Assembly (NCBI RefSeq): GCF_014358075.1
Contig: NZ_JACONT010000001.1
Location: 124,001-188,000, forward strand
From: Sphingomonas albertensis
Lineage (GTDB): Bacteria > Pseudomonadota > Alphaproteobacteria > Sphingomonadales > Sphingomonadaceae
Length of the DNA: 64,000 nucleotides
Direction: 5' to 3'
The translations under genes were made by a program, and so were the position numbers. How positions within the stretch are numbered: the stretch's first letter is position 1; every line of letters begins with the position of its first letter. Under the pieces are notes generated by a model, which did no database searches, was not told where the DNA came from, and saw only the letters and a list, made by a program, of their open reading frames with translations. Shown piece by piece: positions 51,780 to 60,398 of this stretch.

Positions 51780-52694
51780 ATGACCAAGATTTCCACCACC
51801 GACGATTATGCCGAGCGCGATGCCAGCATCGCGATCAATTCCTACACCACCGTCTTGCGCCGCCCCAGCGTCCCGCATGAGGTGTTCGCGACTTATTGGC
51901 GCGATGTCCACGGCCCGCTCTGCTCGCGCATTCCGGGTTTAGGCTGGTACGTCCAGAACCACTTCAACCGCGAGCAGGACGCGCATCTCTGGCCCGCGAT
52001 CGACGGCATCGCACCATTCGACGACTATGTCCTAGATGGCGGCGTGGAGATCGGCTTCGCGACGCAGACCGACCAGAATGCGTTCAACGACGCGTGTCCG
52101 ATCCTGTTCGCCGACGAACAGAACATGTTCGCGGCGACGATCGCCTACGCCCTGCCAAAGGGCTCGACCACGCTAGTCGACCGTGTCGCAGACCCGATCC
52201 CGAACGAGGATGACGGGCTGGACCGCATCCACGTCCACTTCGGCGCCGGTAAGACCGATCCGGCTAGGTTCGCGACGTTCATGCGCGGGTTCGCCGAGAC
52301 GCTCGCCGGCGATCCGGCGGTACTCAAGGTCAGGCTCCACCAGCCCGACCGCTACGACAACGCCAATCCCGCACCGCCAGCGCCCAATGTCGGCCACGAC
52401 GTGCCGCCCGAACGCGCGCAAATCGCGATCCTCGAACTCGCCTTCCAAACGCCGCTGACGCGCCGGCAGTTCTTCGCGTCGGAGCTGTTCCAGAACACGA
52501 TCGAGGATCAGAAGGCGCATATCGGCCATGTCGCGGCGTTCGCCGTCAGCGGCGTCTACACCTATGTCCGCGACAAGACGCTCACGACCGCCGGCCTGCG
52601 CGGCAGCCGTCCGGCGCAGCTGATCGAACGCCTTGGTGCCGCCAATCAGATCGCTGCCGACGCGAAGACCCTGTTGTTCACAGGCGCGCTCTAG
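51780..52694 (+). CDS. EthD-like dimeric alpha/beta-barrel protein
   Basis: A 304-residue protein with two ferredoxin-like halves. The first contains LRRPSVPHEVFATYWRDVHG and the pattern Y-W-x-x-x-H-G-P typical of EthD; the second starts near DRIHVHFGAGKTDPARF. EthD-type proteins help or catalyse ring oxidation and stress-related steps. It follows the LLM gene by 67 bp on the same strand, so it is probably the third gene of the LysR-controlled operon. The function is unknown. Confidence 0.7.
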   Translation: MTKISTTDDYAERDASIAINSYTTVLRRPSVPHEVFATYWRDVHGPLCSRIPGLGWYVQNHFNREQDAHLWPAIDGIAPFDDYVLDGGVEIGFATQTDQNAFNDACPILFADEQNMFAATIAYALPKGSTTLVDRVADPIPNEDDGLDRIHVHFGAGKTDPARFATFMRGFAETLAGDPAVLKVRLHQPDRYDNANPAPPAPNVGHDVPPERAQIAILELAFQTPLTRRQFFASELFQNTIEDQKAHIGHVAAFAVSGVYTYVRDKTLTTAGLRGSRPAQLIERLGAANQIAADAKTLLFTGAL

Positions 52695-53155
52695 GAGGCG
52701 TTCGGCCGAGCGCCAAGCACTGAACCGAGGTGCGCGGCGCTCGACCCAGGTCCGTCTATCGCATGGCGCGCGATGATCGCCGCAACGACTGGCCATCGGT
52801 GCTGGCTTAGTCGCGCTGACCTACCGAACCTCAATCTCTTCAATTGGTCATCTAGATCAGCTTCAAGATATCGCTACCCCACGGCAATTTGTCTGCCTTA
52901 CTAGGCTAGCCCGCCGAAAATTGGCCTAACCGAACTACCTTGACTCGTTGACCAACGATCGTAAGGTACCGCTATCAACGAGCTGCCTAGACAGACGTGA
53001 TCGGGAGTAGGGTGACCAGGCACTATCCAAATTCAGCTCAGATACCGGATCATGCGCCGCATTCTCCGGGCGCCGTCACGTCCCGAGCATTTCGATAACC
53101 ATAAAATACTGCGTCTCGCCGCAACGACGGCGAGGTTCCAGAGAGGATCCTGACC
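52695..53155. other. Intergenic region, 461 bp
   Basis: No open frame with a ribosome site and family resemblance is visible. Base composition is lower in GC than the flanks between about 52800 and 53000. A small hairpin (CGTTG/CAACG, 52946-52957) is framed by ACCTT and AAGGT. The end of the region (from about 53040) presumably holds the promoter of the large TonB receptor; GAGAGG lies just before its ATG. Confidence 0.6.
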
Positions 53156-56100
53156 ATGACACCCTATAAAACGGTACCTCGTTTGACGCGCGCCGGCCTG
53201 TTGTGTGCGACGACGATGGCCGCGCTGTGTGCGACCATCGCGACGGCGCAGACCATACCGCCGACGCAGGATCCGTCGCCGCCCGTGGCGCAAGATGCCG
53301 CGCCTGCCACAGCGGAACCTGCCGCCCCCACGGCGCCTTCCACAACCGCGGCGCCCCCCGCCGCGAGCTTGCCAAGCTCCGATCAGGTTCCGGGTACGGT
53401 CGACGCGACGGACAGTGCCGACATCGTCGTCACCGGCTATCGCTCCAGTCTCGCCAAGTCGACCAATGCAAAGCGGGCCGCGACGGGGTTCACCGACTCG
53501 ATTTTCGCAGAGGATATCGGCAAGTTCCCGGACACGAACATTGCGGAGTCCTTCAATCGTATTCCCGGCATCACGATCACGCGCGACGTGACCGGCGAAG
53601 GCACGAACGTCGCGATCCGCGGCCTTGGCTCGAACTTCACCAACGTGACGCTCAACGGTGCGACGATCGCGGTGGCGTCGTCGGGTGCGACCGATGCGCA
53701 GGGCACCGATCGCTCGGTCGATCTGAGCTTCTTCCCGACCGATCTCTTCACCAAGCTCACCGTCAACAAAAGCTATACCGCGGACCTTCTCGAAGGTGGC
53801 GCGGCCGGTAACATCGATCTGCGGTCGGCGCGGCCGTTCGATCGTGCGACTTCGTTTCTCGCCTATAACGTGCAGGGTACCAAGCAGTCGCCCGAGGACC
53901 GGATCGGCGCGCGTGGCTCGCTGATCGGCAGTTGGCGCAACGATACGTTCGGCATTCTGGCGGGCGTCTCGGCGCAGCGTCTGTTCACCGACACGCGCGG
54001 CTTCGAGACGATCGGCTATACCAATCCGGCTCTGACCGCGGCGCAGTGCGGTGCGGCGACGGGCTGCAACTCGACCGCCGGCGGCAATTGGACGATCCCG
54101 GCGACGGTGCCCGTCGGCGCTGGCGCGGGCCTGGTCGCCGGCACGCCGATCACCAGCGCGTTCCTGCTCGCGAACAACCCCGGTGCGACGATCCAGCAGA
54201 TCGACAACGCGCTGCTGCCGCGGCTGGGTCGCTCGACCAGCATCCGCGGTCCCCGCGATCGCATCAATGCGATCATGAGCGCGGAATGGCAGCCGACCGA
54301 TACGCTGCATTTCTACATCGACGGCCTCTACGGCTACAAGAAGAACGAGCTGATCCGCGAGAATGTCGCGTGGATCGTCCGCAACAGCGCGATCATTCCG
54401 ACGAACCTGACGTTCGACAAGGCGGATTGCACGGTCGGCTGCGTCGTCACCGGCGGTACCTTCGCCAACGCGCAGTTCTTCAACGAATTCCGCCCCTATA
54501 CCGAGACGACGAAGCTCTTCAGCATCAATCCCGGCGGTGAATGGGAGATTTCGGACACGCTGAAGCTCAACCTCCAGGGCAATTATGCGCGCTCGACGTT
54601 CCACCGCGAAAGCCCGTCGGTCGGCCTGACGACGCCGCTGGGTGTTGGTAACACGGTCACCTATACTAATGACGGCGGTATCCCGACCATCCAGAGCGGG
54701 CTGGACCTCAATGATCCGGCCAATTTCGGCTGGAACGCGGGCAGTCGCGTCAATATCCAGGACGAGCGGCGGCTTAACACGAGCAAGGGCGGGCGCGGCG
54801 ATCTGACCTGGGGTAGCAAGGCACTTAATCTAAAGGTCGGCGGTGCGTTCGACGACGTGTTTCGTCGAATCCGCGGATACGATAACAGTCAGGCATGGCA
54901 GAACGCGGTTTGCGGCAACAATCCCAACGTATTTGTTGGCTCGCCCAATTCGCAACCGCCCTGCGAAGGCCTTAACGCGCCCGGCGCAGCCCCGGCCGGC
55001 TATCCGACCTATCCTGGCTATGGCACCGGAGCGACCGCGGGCATGAGCGGGCCGGTGAGCTATGGGGGTTCGCTGATCCCGAATTCGGCGGCACCGACCT
55101 ATCTGACGCCCGGTCCGGCAGGGTTCGTGACGGTCGACTGGCCGAAGTTCGCGGCCGCCAGCAACTATGATTTTTATCACGACAACGCCCCGGAAACCGG
55201 TGCTGCCAACACGGGTGCAAGCGGCGGTGCGATCCGCGAAGTCGTCAAATCGGCATTCGCTACGGTGAACGGCGAGCAGGAACTGGGCGGCAACATGCTG
55301 CGGTTCAACGTCGGCGTGCGCTACGTGGACACGATCCAGACGATCACCGGGCGCGTGTCGCTGCCCGATCCGCGCAACACGACGTCGACCGGCGCCGCGC
55401 TGCCGGACGGCAGCCGCTATCCGAACCTCGTCAGCAACGTCTCGACGCGCAACGTCTATGCGAAGTGGCTGCCGGCGGCGACCTTTGCCTACGACGTCAG
55501 CGAGCACGCCGTGGTTCGCGTGGCCGGTTCGCGGACGATGACCCGCCCCGATCCGTCCGCGCAGCTGCCGGGCGTCAATTTCGGCGCCCCCTCGGCGGAC
55601 CAGGCGACGATCGGCAATCCCGCACTGAAGCCCTATCTCTCGACCAACCTCGATCTGGGCTTCGAATATTATACCGGCCGCGAGGGCGTGGTCAGCTTCA
55701 ACGCCTTCCGCAAGTCGATCGAAGGCTTCACCAACACGTTCATCAGCACGGTGCCATTCGCCGATCTGGCGCAATATGGCATCACGTACGATACGCTGAA
55801 CCCCACACAGCAGATCGCGCTGAACTCGCGTGGTGGCCCCAGCGCCGCGCAGGTGCAGGTCACGTCGCAGGTTAACGTCCCCAACAAGCTGACGATCAAC
55901 GGCCTCGAATTCCAGTGGGTCCAGCCGCTCGACTTCATCACCAAGCATATCGGCGTCACCGGCTTCGGCTTCAACGCCAACGCGACGGTCGTCGATCAGC
56001 GCAGCGATGGTCCGGCCCAGGCGTTCGGCGTGGCGCCGTTCACCTACAACATCACCGGCTATTACGAGAAGAACGGCGTGATGCTGCGGGTCTCGACGAC

Positions 56101-56368
56101 CTCGCGTGAAGGATCGCAGAACAGCGGCGCGGCGCAGAACGGCATTCCGGCAGCGGCATTGTTCGGGACGGACTATACGACGTACGATTTCTCGTCGTCG
56201 TTCGACCTGGACAAGATCTTCGGTCTTGCGGGTGCGCCGCAGCTGACGATCAACGTCGCGAACTTTACCGATGCGACGCTGCGGTCGTACTTCCAGTTCG
56301 AGAACGCGACTTTCACGCAGTACAAGCCCGGCCGCCAGTTCCTGATCGGTCTGCGCGGCACGTTCTAG
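53156..56368 (+). CDS. Large TonB-dependent receptor (Caulobacter/Xanthomonas carbohydrate type)
   Basis: A 1070-residue receptor. A Sec signal ends near AQT (residues 1-32), followed by a Pro/Ala-rich spacer, the TonB box region (SADIVVTGYRSSL), and the plug with FAEDIGKFPDTNIAESFNRI, which marks the group found in plant-polysaccharide utilisation loci. The barrel ends in GLRGTF. A neighbouring mannonate dehydratase gene and GH51 remnants indicate a uronic-acid-substituted arabinan or xylan as ligand. ATG 53156 follows GAGAGG. Confidence 0.93.
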   Translation: MTPYKTVPRLTRAGLLCATTMAALCATIATAQTIPPTQDPSPPVAQDAAPATAEPAAPTAPSTTAAPPAASLPSSDQVPGTVDATDSADIVVTGYRSSLAKSTNAKRAATGFTDSIFAEDIGKFPDTNIAESFNRIPGITITRDVTGEGTNVAIRGLGSNFTNVTLNGATIAVASSGATDAQGTDRSVDLSFFPTDLFTKLTVNKSYTADLLEGGAAGNIDLRSARPFDRATSFLAYNVQGTKQSPEDRIGARGSLIGSWRNDTFGILAGVSAQRLFTDTRGFETIGYTNPALTAAQCGAATGCNSTAGGNWTIPATVPVGAGAGLVAGTPITSAFLLANNPGATIQQIDNALLPRLGRSTSIRGPRDRINAIMSAEWQPTDTLHFYIDGLYGYKKNELIRENVAWIVRNSAIIPTNLTFDKADCTVGCVVTGGTFANAQFFNEFRPYTETTKLFSINPGGEWEISDTLKLNLQGNYARSTFHRESPSVGLTTPLGVGNTVTYTNDGGIPTIQSGLDLNDPANFGWNAGSRVNIQDERRLNTSKGGRGDLTWGSKALNLKVGGAFDDVFRRIRGYDNSQAWQNAVCGNNPNVFVGSPNSQPPCEGLNAPGAAPAGYPTYPGYGTGATAGMSGPVSYGGSLIPNSAAPTYLTPGPAGFVTVDWPKFAAASNYDFYHDNAPETGAANTGASGGAIREVVKSAFATVNGEQELGGNMLRFNVGVRYVDTIQTITGRVSLPDPRNTTSTGAALPDGSRYPNLVSNVSTRNVYAKWLPAATFAYDVSEHAVVRVAGSRTMTRPDPSAQLPGVNFGAPSADQATIGNPALKPYLSTNLDLGFEYYTGREGVVSFNAFRKSIEGFTNTFISTVPFADLAQYGITYDTLNPTQQIALNSRGGPSAAQVQVTSQVNVPNKLTINGLEFQWVQPLDFITKHIGVTGFGFNANATVVDQRSDGPAQAFGVAPFTYNITGYYEKNGVMLRVSTTSREGSQNSGAAQNGIPAAALFGTDYTTYDFSSSFDLDKIFGLAGAPQLTINVANFTDATLRSYFQFENATFTQYKPGRQFLIGLRGTF

Positions 56369-56419
56369 TAGGCACGCGGGCTAGTAGGCAGGCGGGGTGG
56401 TCCCGATACGGCCGCCCCG

Positions 56420-56435
56420 CTCCACGATCGTGGAG
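56420..56435. repeat. Perfect 16-bp palindrome before the GH51 remnant
   Basis: CTCCACGATCGTGGAG is perfectly self-complementary and contains the GGAG that would serve as ribosome site for the ATG at 56441. It could fold in RNA and hide that site, or be a protein-binding site left from the former gene. Confidence 0.5.
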
Positions 56436-56440
56436 ACGAA

Positions 56441-56873
56441 ATGATGATCACGCGCCGTAACATGATGGGCGGCGCGGTCGCCACAGGGCTGATGGCCTCT
56501 CCGCTGGCCGCCGCGGTGCGTTTCGACCGGCGCAAGCGCGGGTTCGACATCACGCATGACCTCCGACCAGCCGGAATCGACGCTGGTGCAGCAGCGCAAG
56601 TCCAACGGCCGCGACGAGGCGTGGCGCGTGCCAGTCTTCGGCATCGGCAACGAGACCTGGGGCTGCGGCGGCGAGATGCGGCCCGATTACGCGGCCGACG
56701 TCAACGCACGCTATCCAATCTTCGCGCGCGCGCCGAGCGGCTATCCGATGGTCAAGGTGGCGAGCGGCGCCAGCGTCCAGGGCGGCGGCGACTTCGAGGC
56801 GTTCACCACCGCGATGATGGCGCATATGCGCGCGACGCGGCGGGAGCACGTGCGGCGATGCGGGCGCATCTGA
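56441..56873 (+). pseudogene. Remnant of an exported GH51 alpha-L-arabinofuranosidase
   Basis: The start at 56441 encodes a twin-arginine signal (MMITRRNMMGGAVATGLMAS). From about 56556, in another frame, a piece of GH51 follows: TSDQPESTLVQQRKSNGRDE and FGIGNETWGCGGEMRPDYAA, which includes the GNE acid/base motif. It then decays and stops at 56873. The full enzyme is about 500 residues, so most of the barrel and the whole C-terminal domain are gone. A frameshift and large deletions explain this. The continuation to 57099 has no recognisable domain. Confidence 0.72.
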
Positions 56874-57099
56874 CGTCGGTGATGGATTATCTCCTTTTCA
56901 GGACCGAGGAGATGGCGATGGAGCAGGCCCGGCGTGCCCTTGCGACCACGCGGCAGCGATATGGCGGCGGTGCGCACGCCTGACGCGACGTCGTGCTGCC
57001 GATCTTTAGAAGTTGTCAGACCAATTTGACGGCTGCTATCGACATTTTACTGGTTTCGCGTCGAGACGCGGCATTGAACGGGACGAGGACACCGAACAG

Positions 57100-58272
57100 A
57101 TGATGATGACCCAGACCATGCGATGGTTTGGCCCGAACGATCCGGTGCCCCTCTATGCGATCCGCCAGGCTGGTGCCACCGGGATCGTCACTGCGCTGCA
57201 TGAGGTCGCCAATGGCGACGTATGGACTGCCGATATGATCGCCGCTCGCAAGGCCGTCATCGAAGACGCTGGCCTGGAGTGGAAGGTCGTCGAAAGCCTT
57301 CCCGTAGCCGAGGCGTTGAAGACGCGCTCGGGCGACTGGGCGCGGCTGATCGAGGCGTATGTCGCCAGCCTGCGAAATCTCGCAGCGCAGGGCATCGATG
57401 TGGTGACGTATAATTTCATGCCGCTGCTCGACTGGACGCGGACCGACCTGGCCTGGGCCTTGCCGGACGGCGCCCGCGCGCTTCGGTTCGAACTGCACGC
57501 ACTGGCCGCCTACGACATCCACATCCTGCGCCGCCCCCATGCCGAACGCGATTATGCGCCGCAGGTCGTTGCGATCGCGGCCGAGCGGTTTGGGGCGATG
57601 GACGACGAGGCCCGTACGACGCTGGAGCGGACGATCATCGCAGGCCTGCCGGGCAGCGAGGAGAGCTTCAGTTCGCCGCAATTGCTCGAACAGATCGAAA
57701 CATATGCCGACATCGATGCAGCGCAGTTGCGCGCCAATCATGTCGCCTTCCTCGAGGCGGTCTGTCCCGTTGCCGAGGCCGAGGGTATCCGGCTGGTGGT
57801 GCATCCCGACGATCCGCCGTTCCCGATCTTCGGCCTGCCGCGCGTGGTCAGCACCGAAGCCGATGTGCGCGCGCTGTTCGAAGCGGTACCGTCGGCAGCC
57901 AATGGCCTGTGCTTCTGCAGTGGCTCGTTCGGTGCTCGCGCCGACAATGACTTGCCCGGCATGGTTCGGCGGCTGGGCGACAGGATCGGCTTCGTGCATC
58001 TGCGATCGGTGCAGCGCGAGCCCGACGGCGCGTTTCACGAAGCGGCGCATTTGCAAGGCGATGCGAACATGCCGGCGATCTTGACCGAACTGGCCACCGT
58101 GCAGGCGCGGACCGGTCGTTCGCTGCCGATGCGCCCGGATCACGGTCACCAGATGGCCGACGATCTGACGAAGCGCACCAACCCGGGTTATTCGTTGATC
58201 GGGCGTCTGCGTGGGCTCGCCGAATTGCGCGGGTTGGAACTGGGTCTGGCGTATGGGCGGGGCTTGGACTGA
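57100..58272 (+). CDS. uxuA: Mannonate dehydratase
   Basis: A 390-residue TIM-barrel enzyme that dehydrates D-mannonate to 2-keto-3-deoxygluconate in glucuronate breakdown. The N-terminus TMRWFGPNDPVPLYAIRQAG is diagnostic. Metal-site residues appear in VVHPDDPP, GLCFCSGSFG, FVHLRS and MRPDHGHQM. Three ATG codons at 57100-57108 are possible starts; I use the first. The partner uxuB and uxaC are not in the window. Its position after the TonB receptor and a lost GH51 enzyme supports use of glucuronic-acid-bearing plant glycans. Confidence 0.95.
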   Translation: MMMTQTMRWFGPNDPVPLYAIRQAGATGIVTALHEVANGDVWTADMIAARKAVIEDAGLEWKVVESLPVAEALKTRSGDWARLIEAYVASLRNLAAQGIDVVTYNFMPLLDWTRTDLAWALPDGARALRFELHALAAYDIHILRRPHAERDYAPQVVAIAAERFGAMDDEARTTLERTIIAGLPGSEESFSSPQLLEQIETYADIDAAQLRANHVAFLEAVCPVAEAEGIRLVVHPDDPPFPIFGLPRVVSTEADVRALFEAVPSAANGLCFCSGSFGARADNDLPGMVRRLGDRIGFVHLRSVQREPDGAFHEAAHLQGDANMPAILTELATVQARTGRSLPMRPDHGHQMADDLTKRTNPGYSLIGRLRGLAELRGLELGLAYGRGLD

Positions 58273-58318
58273 CCGAGCAACTGGCAAGCCAACGTCAACG
58301 CCGACGCCCAATGGCTGT

Positions 58319-59011
58319 TCAGTCCTTTTTTAAAATGGTCAGAGCCGCGTCCTGGTGCGCGATGTAGCTGTCGAGCGCGCTCGCCGCGTTGAGCATGTGC
58401 GCGCGCATACGGCGAGCGGCCTTGTCGCCGTCGCCTTCGGCGATCGCGCGCATCACCGCTTCGTGTTCGGCGCGCGAGCTGGCGAGGCGCTGGTCCTGGC
58501 GGAGTTGCATGCGGCGGAACGCGTTGAGACGGGTGCGGACCGCGATCGCCTGATCGGCGAGGAAGTCGTTGTGCGCGGCGCGGTAGATTGCCTCGTGGAA
58601 TTCGCGGTTCAGCGCGTCATACGCGTCGACATCGCCCGCCTCGACCGCGGACTCGCTCGCCTCGTGGATGCGGAGCAGGCGGCTGCGCTCGAGCGGCGTG
58701 ATGCGGTAGGTGGCGAGACGGACGCACACCGCCTCGATCTCGGCCATCGTCTCGAACATGTCCATCACCTCCTCGGCGGTGACGTGGCGGACGATGACGC
58801 CGCGGCGCGGGCGGACCTCGACCATGCCGCTGGTCGCTAACTGCCGCAGCGCCTCACGGACCGGCGTGCGCGAGGCCCCGTACCGATCGGCCAGTTGCTG
58901 TTCGTCGAGCATCGTGCCCGGCGCCAGCTCGCCCGACGAGATCGCATCGGTCAGCGCATTGCGGATCCGATCGGACAACAGCCCGGTGTCTTCGATGTCG
59001 ATAACTGCCAC
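58319..59011 (-). CDS. GntR family regulator (FadR/FCD type) of the malonate genes
   Basis: A 230-residue protein with a winged helix-turn-helix at 8-78 (LADRYGASRTPVREALRQL) and an all-helical FCD domain with acidic and His residues for metal or ligand binding (NREFHEAIYRAAHND, SRAEHEAVMRAI). GTG 59011 starts it, six bases after madM. FCD regulators such as MatR and MdcY control malonate genes, and this gene is in the madLM operon divergent from mdcACDE, so a malonate-responsive repressor is the natural reading. Confidence 0.9.
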   Translation of the reverse strand: MAVIDIEDTGLLSDRIRNALTDAISSGELAPGTMLDEQQLADRYGASRTPVREALRQLATSGMVEVRPRRGVIVRHVTAEEVMDMFETMAEIEAVCVRLATYRITPLERSRLLRIHEASESAVEAGDVDAYDALNREFHEAIYRAAHNDFLADQAIAVRTRLNAFRRMQLRQDQRLASSRAEHEAVMRAIAEGDGDKAARRMRAHMLNAASALDSYIAHQDAALTILKKD

Positions 59012-59017
59012 TTAGCC

Positions 59018-59782
59018 TCAGCCCCCCACGATCGCGCGGACGATCAGGTACAGGATCGACGGCGCCACCAGGCATCCTAGCCCGGTATGGAAGGTCGCGG
59101 TCAAGGCGCCATAGGGCACGAGCCGGCGATCGGTCGCGGCGAGCCCGCCCGACACGCCGCTGACCGTGCCCATCAGCCCGCCGAACACCATCGCGCTGCG
59201 CGGATTGTTCAGCCCGATCAACCCGGCGACCAAGGGCGTGCCGACCATCACCATGACCGCCTTGAACACGCCGGTCGCGATCGACAGCGCGATGACGGGC
59301 GAACTCGCGCCGATCGCAGCACCCGTGACCGGGCCGACGATATAGGTGACCGCGCCCGCGCCGATCGTCGTCATCGAGATGGCATCGGTATAGCCGAACG
59401 ATGCCGCCACCAGTGCGCCGACGATGAACGGCAGCACCGTGCCGAGCAGCAGCGCGACGACGCCGATGAGCCCGGCTTTCTTCGCCTGTTCGACATCGAC
59501 CTCGCAGGCGGTGGCGACAATCGCGAAGTCGCGCAGCATCGCGCCACCCATCAGGCCGATTCCCGCGAGCATCGGCAGATCGGCCAGCCCCTTGTGCCCG
59601 CCGGTCGCGATCCCGCCCCAGAAGGCGAGCGCGAGACCGATCAGGATCGCGATCGCCGAACCGTGAACCCGCCCCATCGTCAGCTTGGCGGACAGCATGT
59701 TCGACAGCCACATGACGATGCCGACGACCGCGAACGCGGTGAGCAGCGCGTTGGCGGTCAGCACCTTGGTGATCATTTCCAT
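59018..59782 (-). CDS. madM: Malonate transporter subunit MadM
   Basis: A 254-residue membrane protein with eight or more helices and glycine-rich segments such as LPMLAGIGLMGGAMLRDFAIVATA and GAGAVTYIVGPVTGAAIGASS, as in MadM of the malonate:sodium symporter. It requires MadL, encoded 11 bp upstream. Together they import malonate for the decarboxylase. Confidence 0.93.
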   Translation of the reverse strand: MEMITKVLTANALLTAFAVVGIVMWLSNMLSAKLTMGRVHGSAIAILIGLALAFWGGIATGGHKGLADLPMLAGIGLMGGAMLRDFAIVATACEVDVEQAKKAGLIGVVALLLGTVLPFIVGALVAASFGYTDAISMTTIGAGAVTYIVGPVTGAAIGASSPVIALSIATGVFKAVMVMVGTPLVAGLIGLNNPRSAMVFGGLMGTVSGVSGGLAATDRRLVPYGALTATFHTGLGCLVAPSILYLIVRAIVGG

Positions 59783-59793
59783 GTCGATGCGCC

Positions 59794-60234
59794 TCAGTGC
59801 TGGGTTGCAGGGGAGGGGCGCGCGACGGCGGCAACTTCAGCCTCGCGGGCTTCGCGCGCCTCGATCTCGTCCATCGTCTCGGGCGTACCCGACAGGCGGC
59901 TGATGAGCGCAACCGCGCTAAAGCACACCAGCAGCGCCCCGACGCCGGCGATCAGCACCACCGGTCCGCCCTCGACCGCGGCGACGACGTCCTGTTGGGC
60001 CGCCATCGCGACGACGATCGGGATATACAGCGCACCCCAGAAGCCGATCCCGCGCGAGACGCCCTCGACGTAGCGGCCCCGGGACTTCAGCCACATCCGC
60101 GCGGCGATCAGCAGGATCATCGCGATGCCGACTCCGCCGACATTGGCCTTCACGCCGAGCAGGGCGCCGAGGCCTTCGCCGAGCAATTGCCCGATCAACG
60201 TGCAGATCGCGAGCAGCGCGACTCCGGCGATCAT
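59794..60234 (-). CDS. madL: Malonate transporter subunit MadL
   Basis: A 146-residue membrane protein with four helices; it begins MIAGVALLAICTLIGQLLGE and has GVKANVGGVGIAMILLIAARMWL, the MadL signature. The C-terminal tail (about 25 residues) is polar and acidic. ATG 60234 overlaps the stop of a 16-codon frame (60231-60281) as ATGA. It is the first transport gene of a madL-madM-gntR operon. Confidence 0.92.
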   Translation of the reverse strand: MIAGVALLAICTLIGQLLGEGLGALLGVKANVGGVGIAMILLIAARMWLKSRGRYVEGVSRGIGFWGALYIPIVVAMAAQQDVVAAVEGGPVVLIAGVGALLVCFSAVALISRLSGTPETMDEIEAREAREAEVAAVARPSPATQH

Positions 60235-60281
60235 GCGCCGTGTCCCGCATTGGGGGCTGGGACGGGTAGGGACTGGCTCAT
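60231..60281 (-). CDS. Possible leader peptide coupled to madL
   Basis: A 16-codon frame, MSQSLPVPAPNAGHGA, begins at ATG 60281 with AGAGGAT at a good distance upstream and ends in TGA overlapping the madL ATG. This arrangement would couple translation of madL to the leader. It has no similarity that I recognise and may be chance. Confidence 0.35.
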   Translation of the reverse strand: MSQSLPVPAPNAGHGA

Positions 60282-60284
60282 GGC

Positions 60285-60386
60285 GGATCCTCTCACTGTA
60301 TTCGATCTTTCTTCTTATACGCCTTTAAGTATGCACAGGGTTGCATTTGGAGCAATAGAGAATACAAAGAGTGCCGAGTTAGCGTC
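60285..60386. promoter_or_regulatory. Divergent malonate promoter region
   Basis: This AT-richer stretch separates madL from mdcA. TTATAC and GTATGC face each other across eight bases (60317-60337 approximately), and TGTATTC near 60297 is mirrored by GAATACA near 60359, both suitable for the GntR-type regulator. TTGCAT near 60342 with AATACA about 16 bases on could be the mdcA promoter. AGGAGG at 60387 serves mdcA. All assignments are inferred. Confidence 0.45.
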
Positions 60387-60398
60387 AGGAGGCGATGC

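Noticed and set aside
56874..57099. Short frame ending at 56983 (YLLFRTEEMAMEQARRAL) as a separate gene
   Set aside because: No start with a ribosome site and no domain; more likely debris of the decayed GH51 locus.
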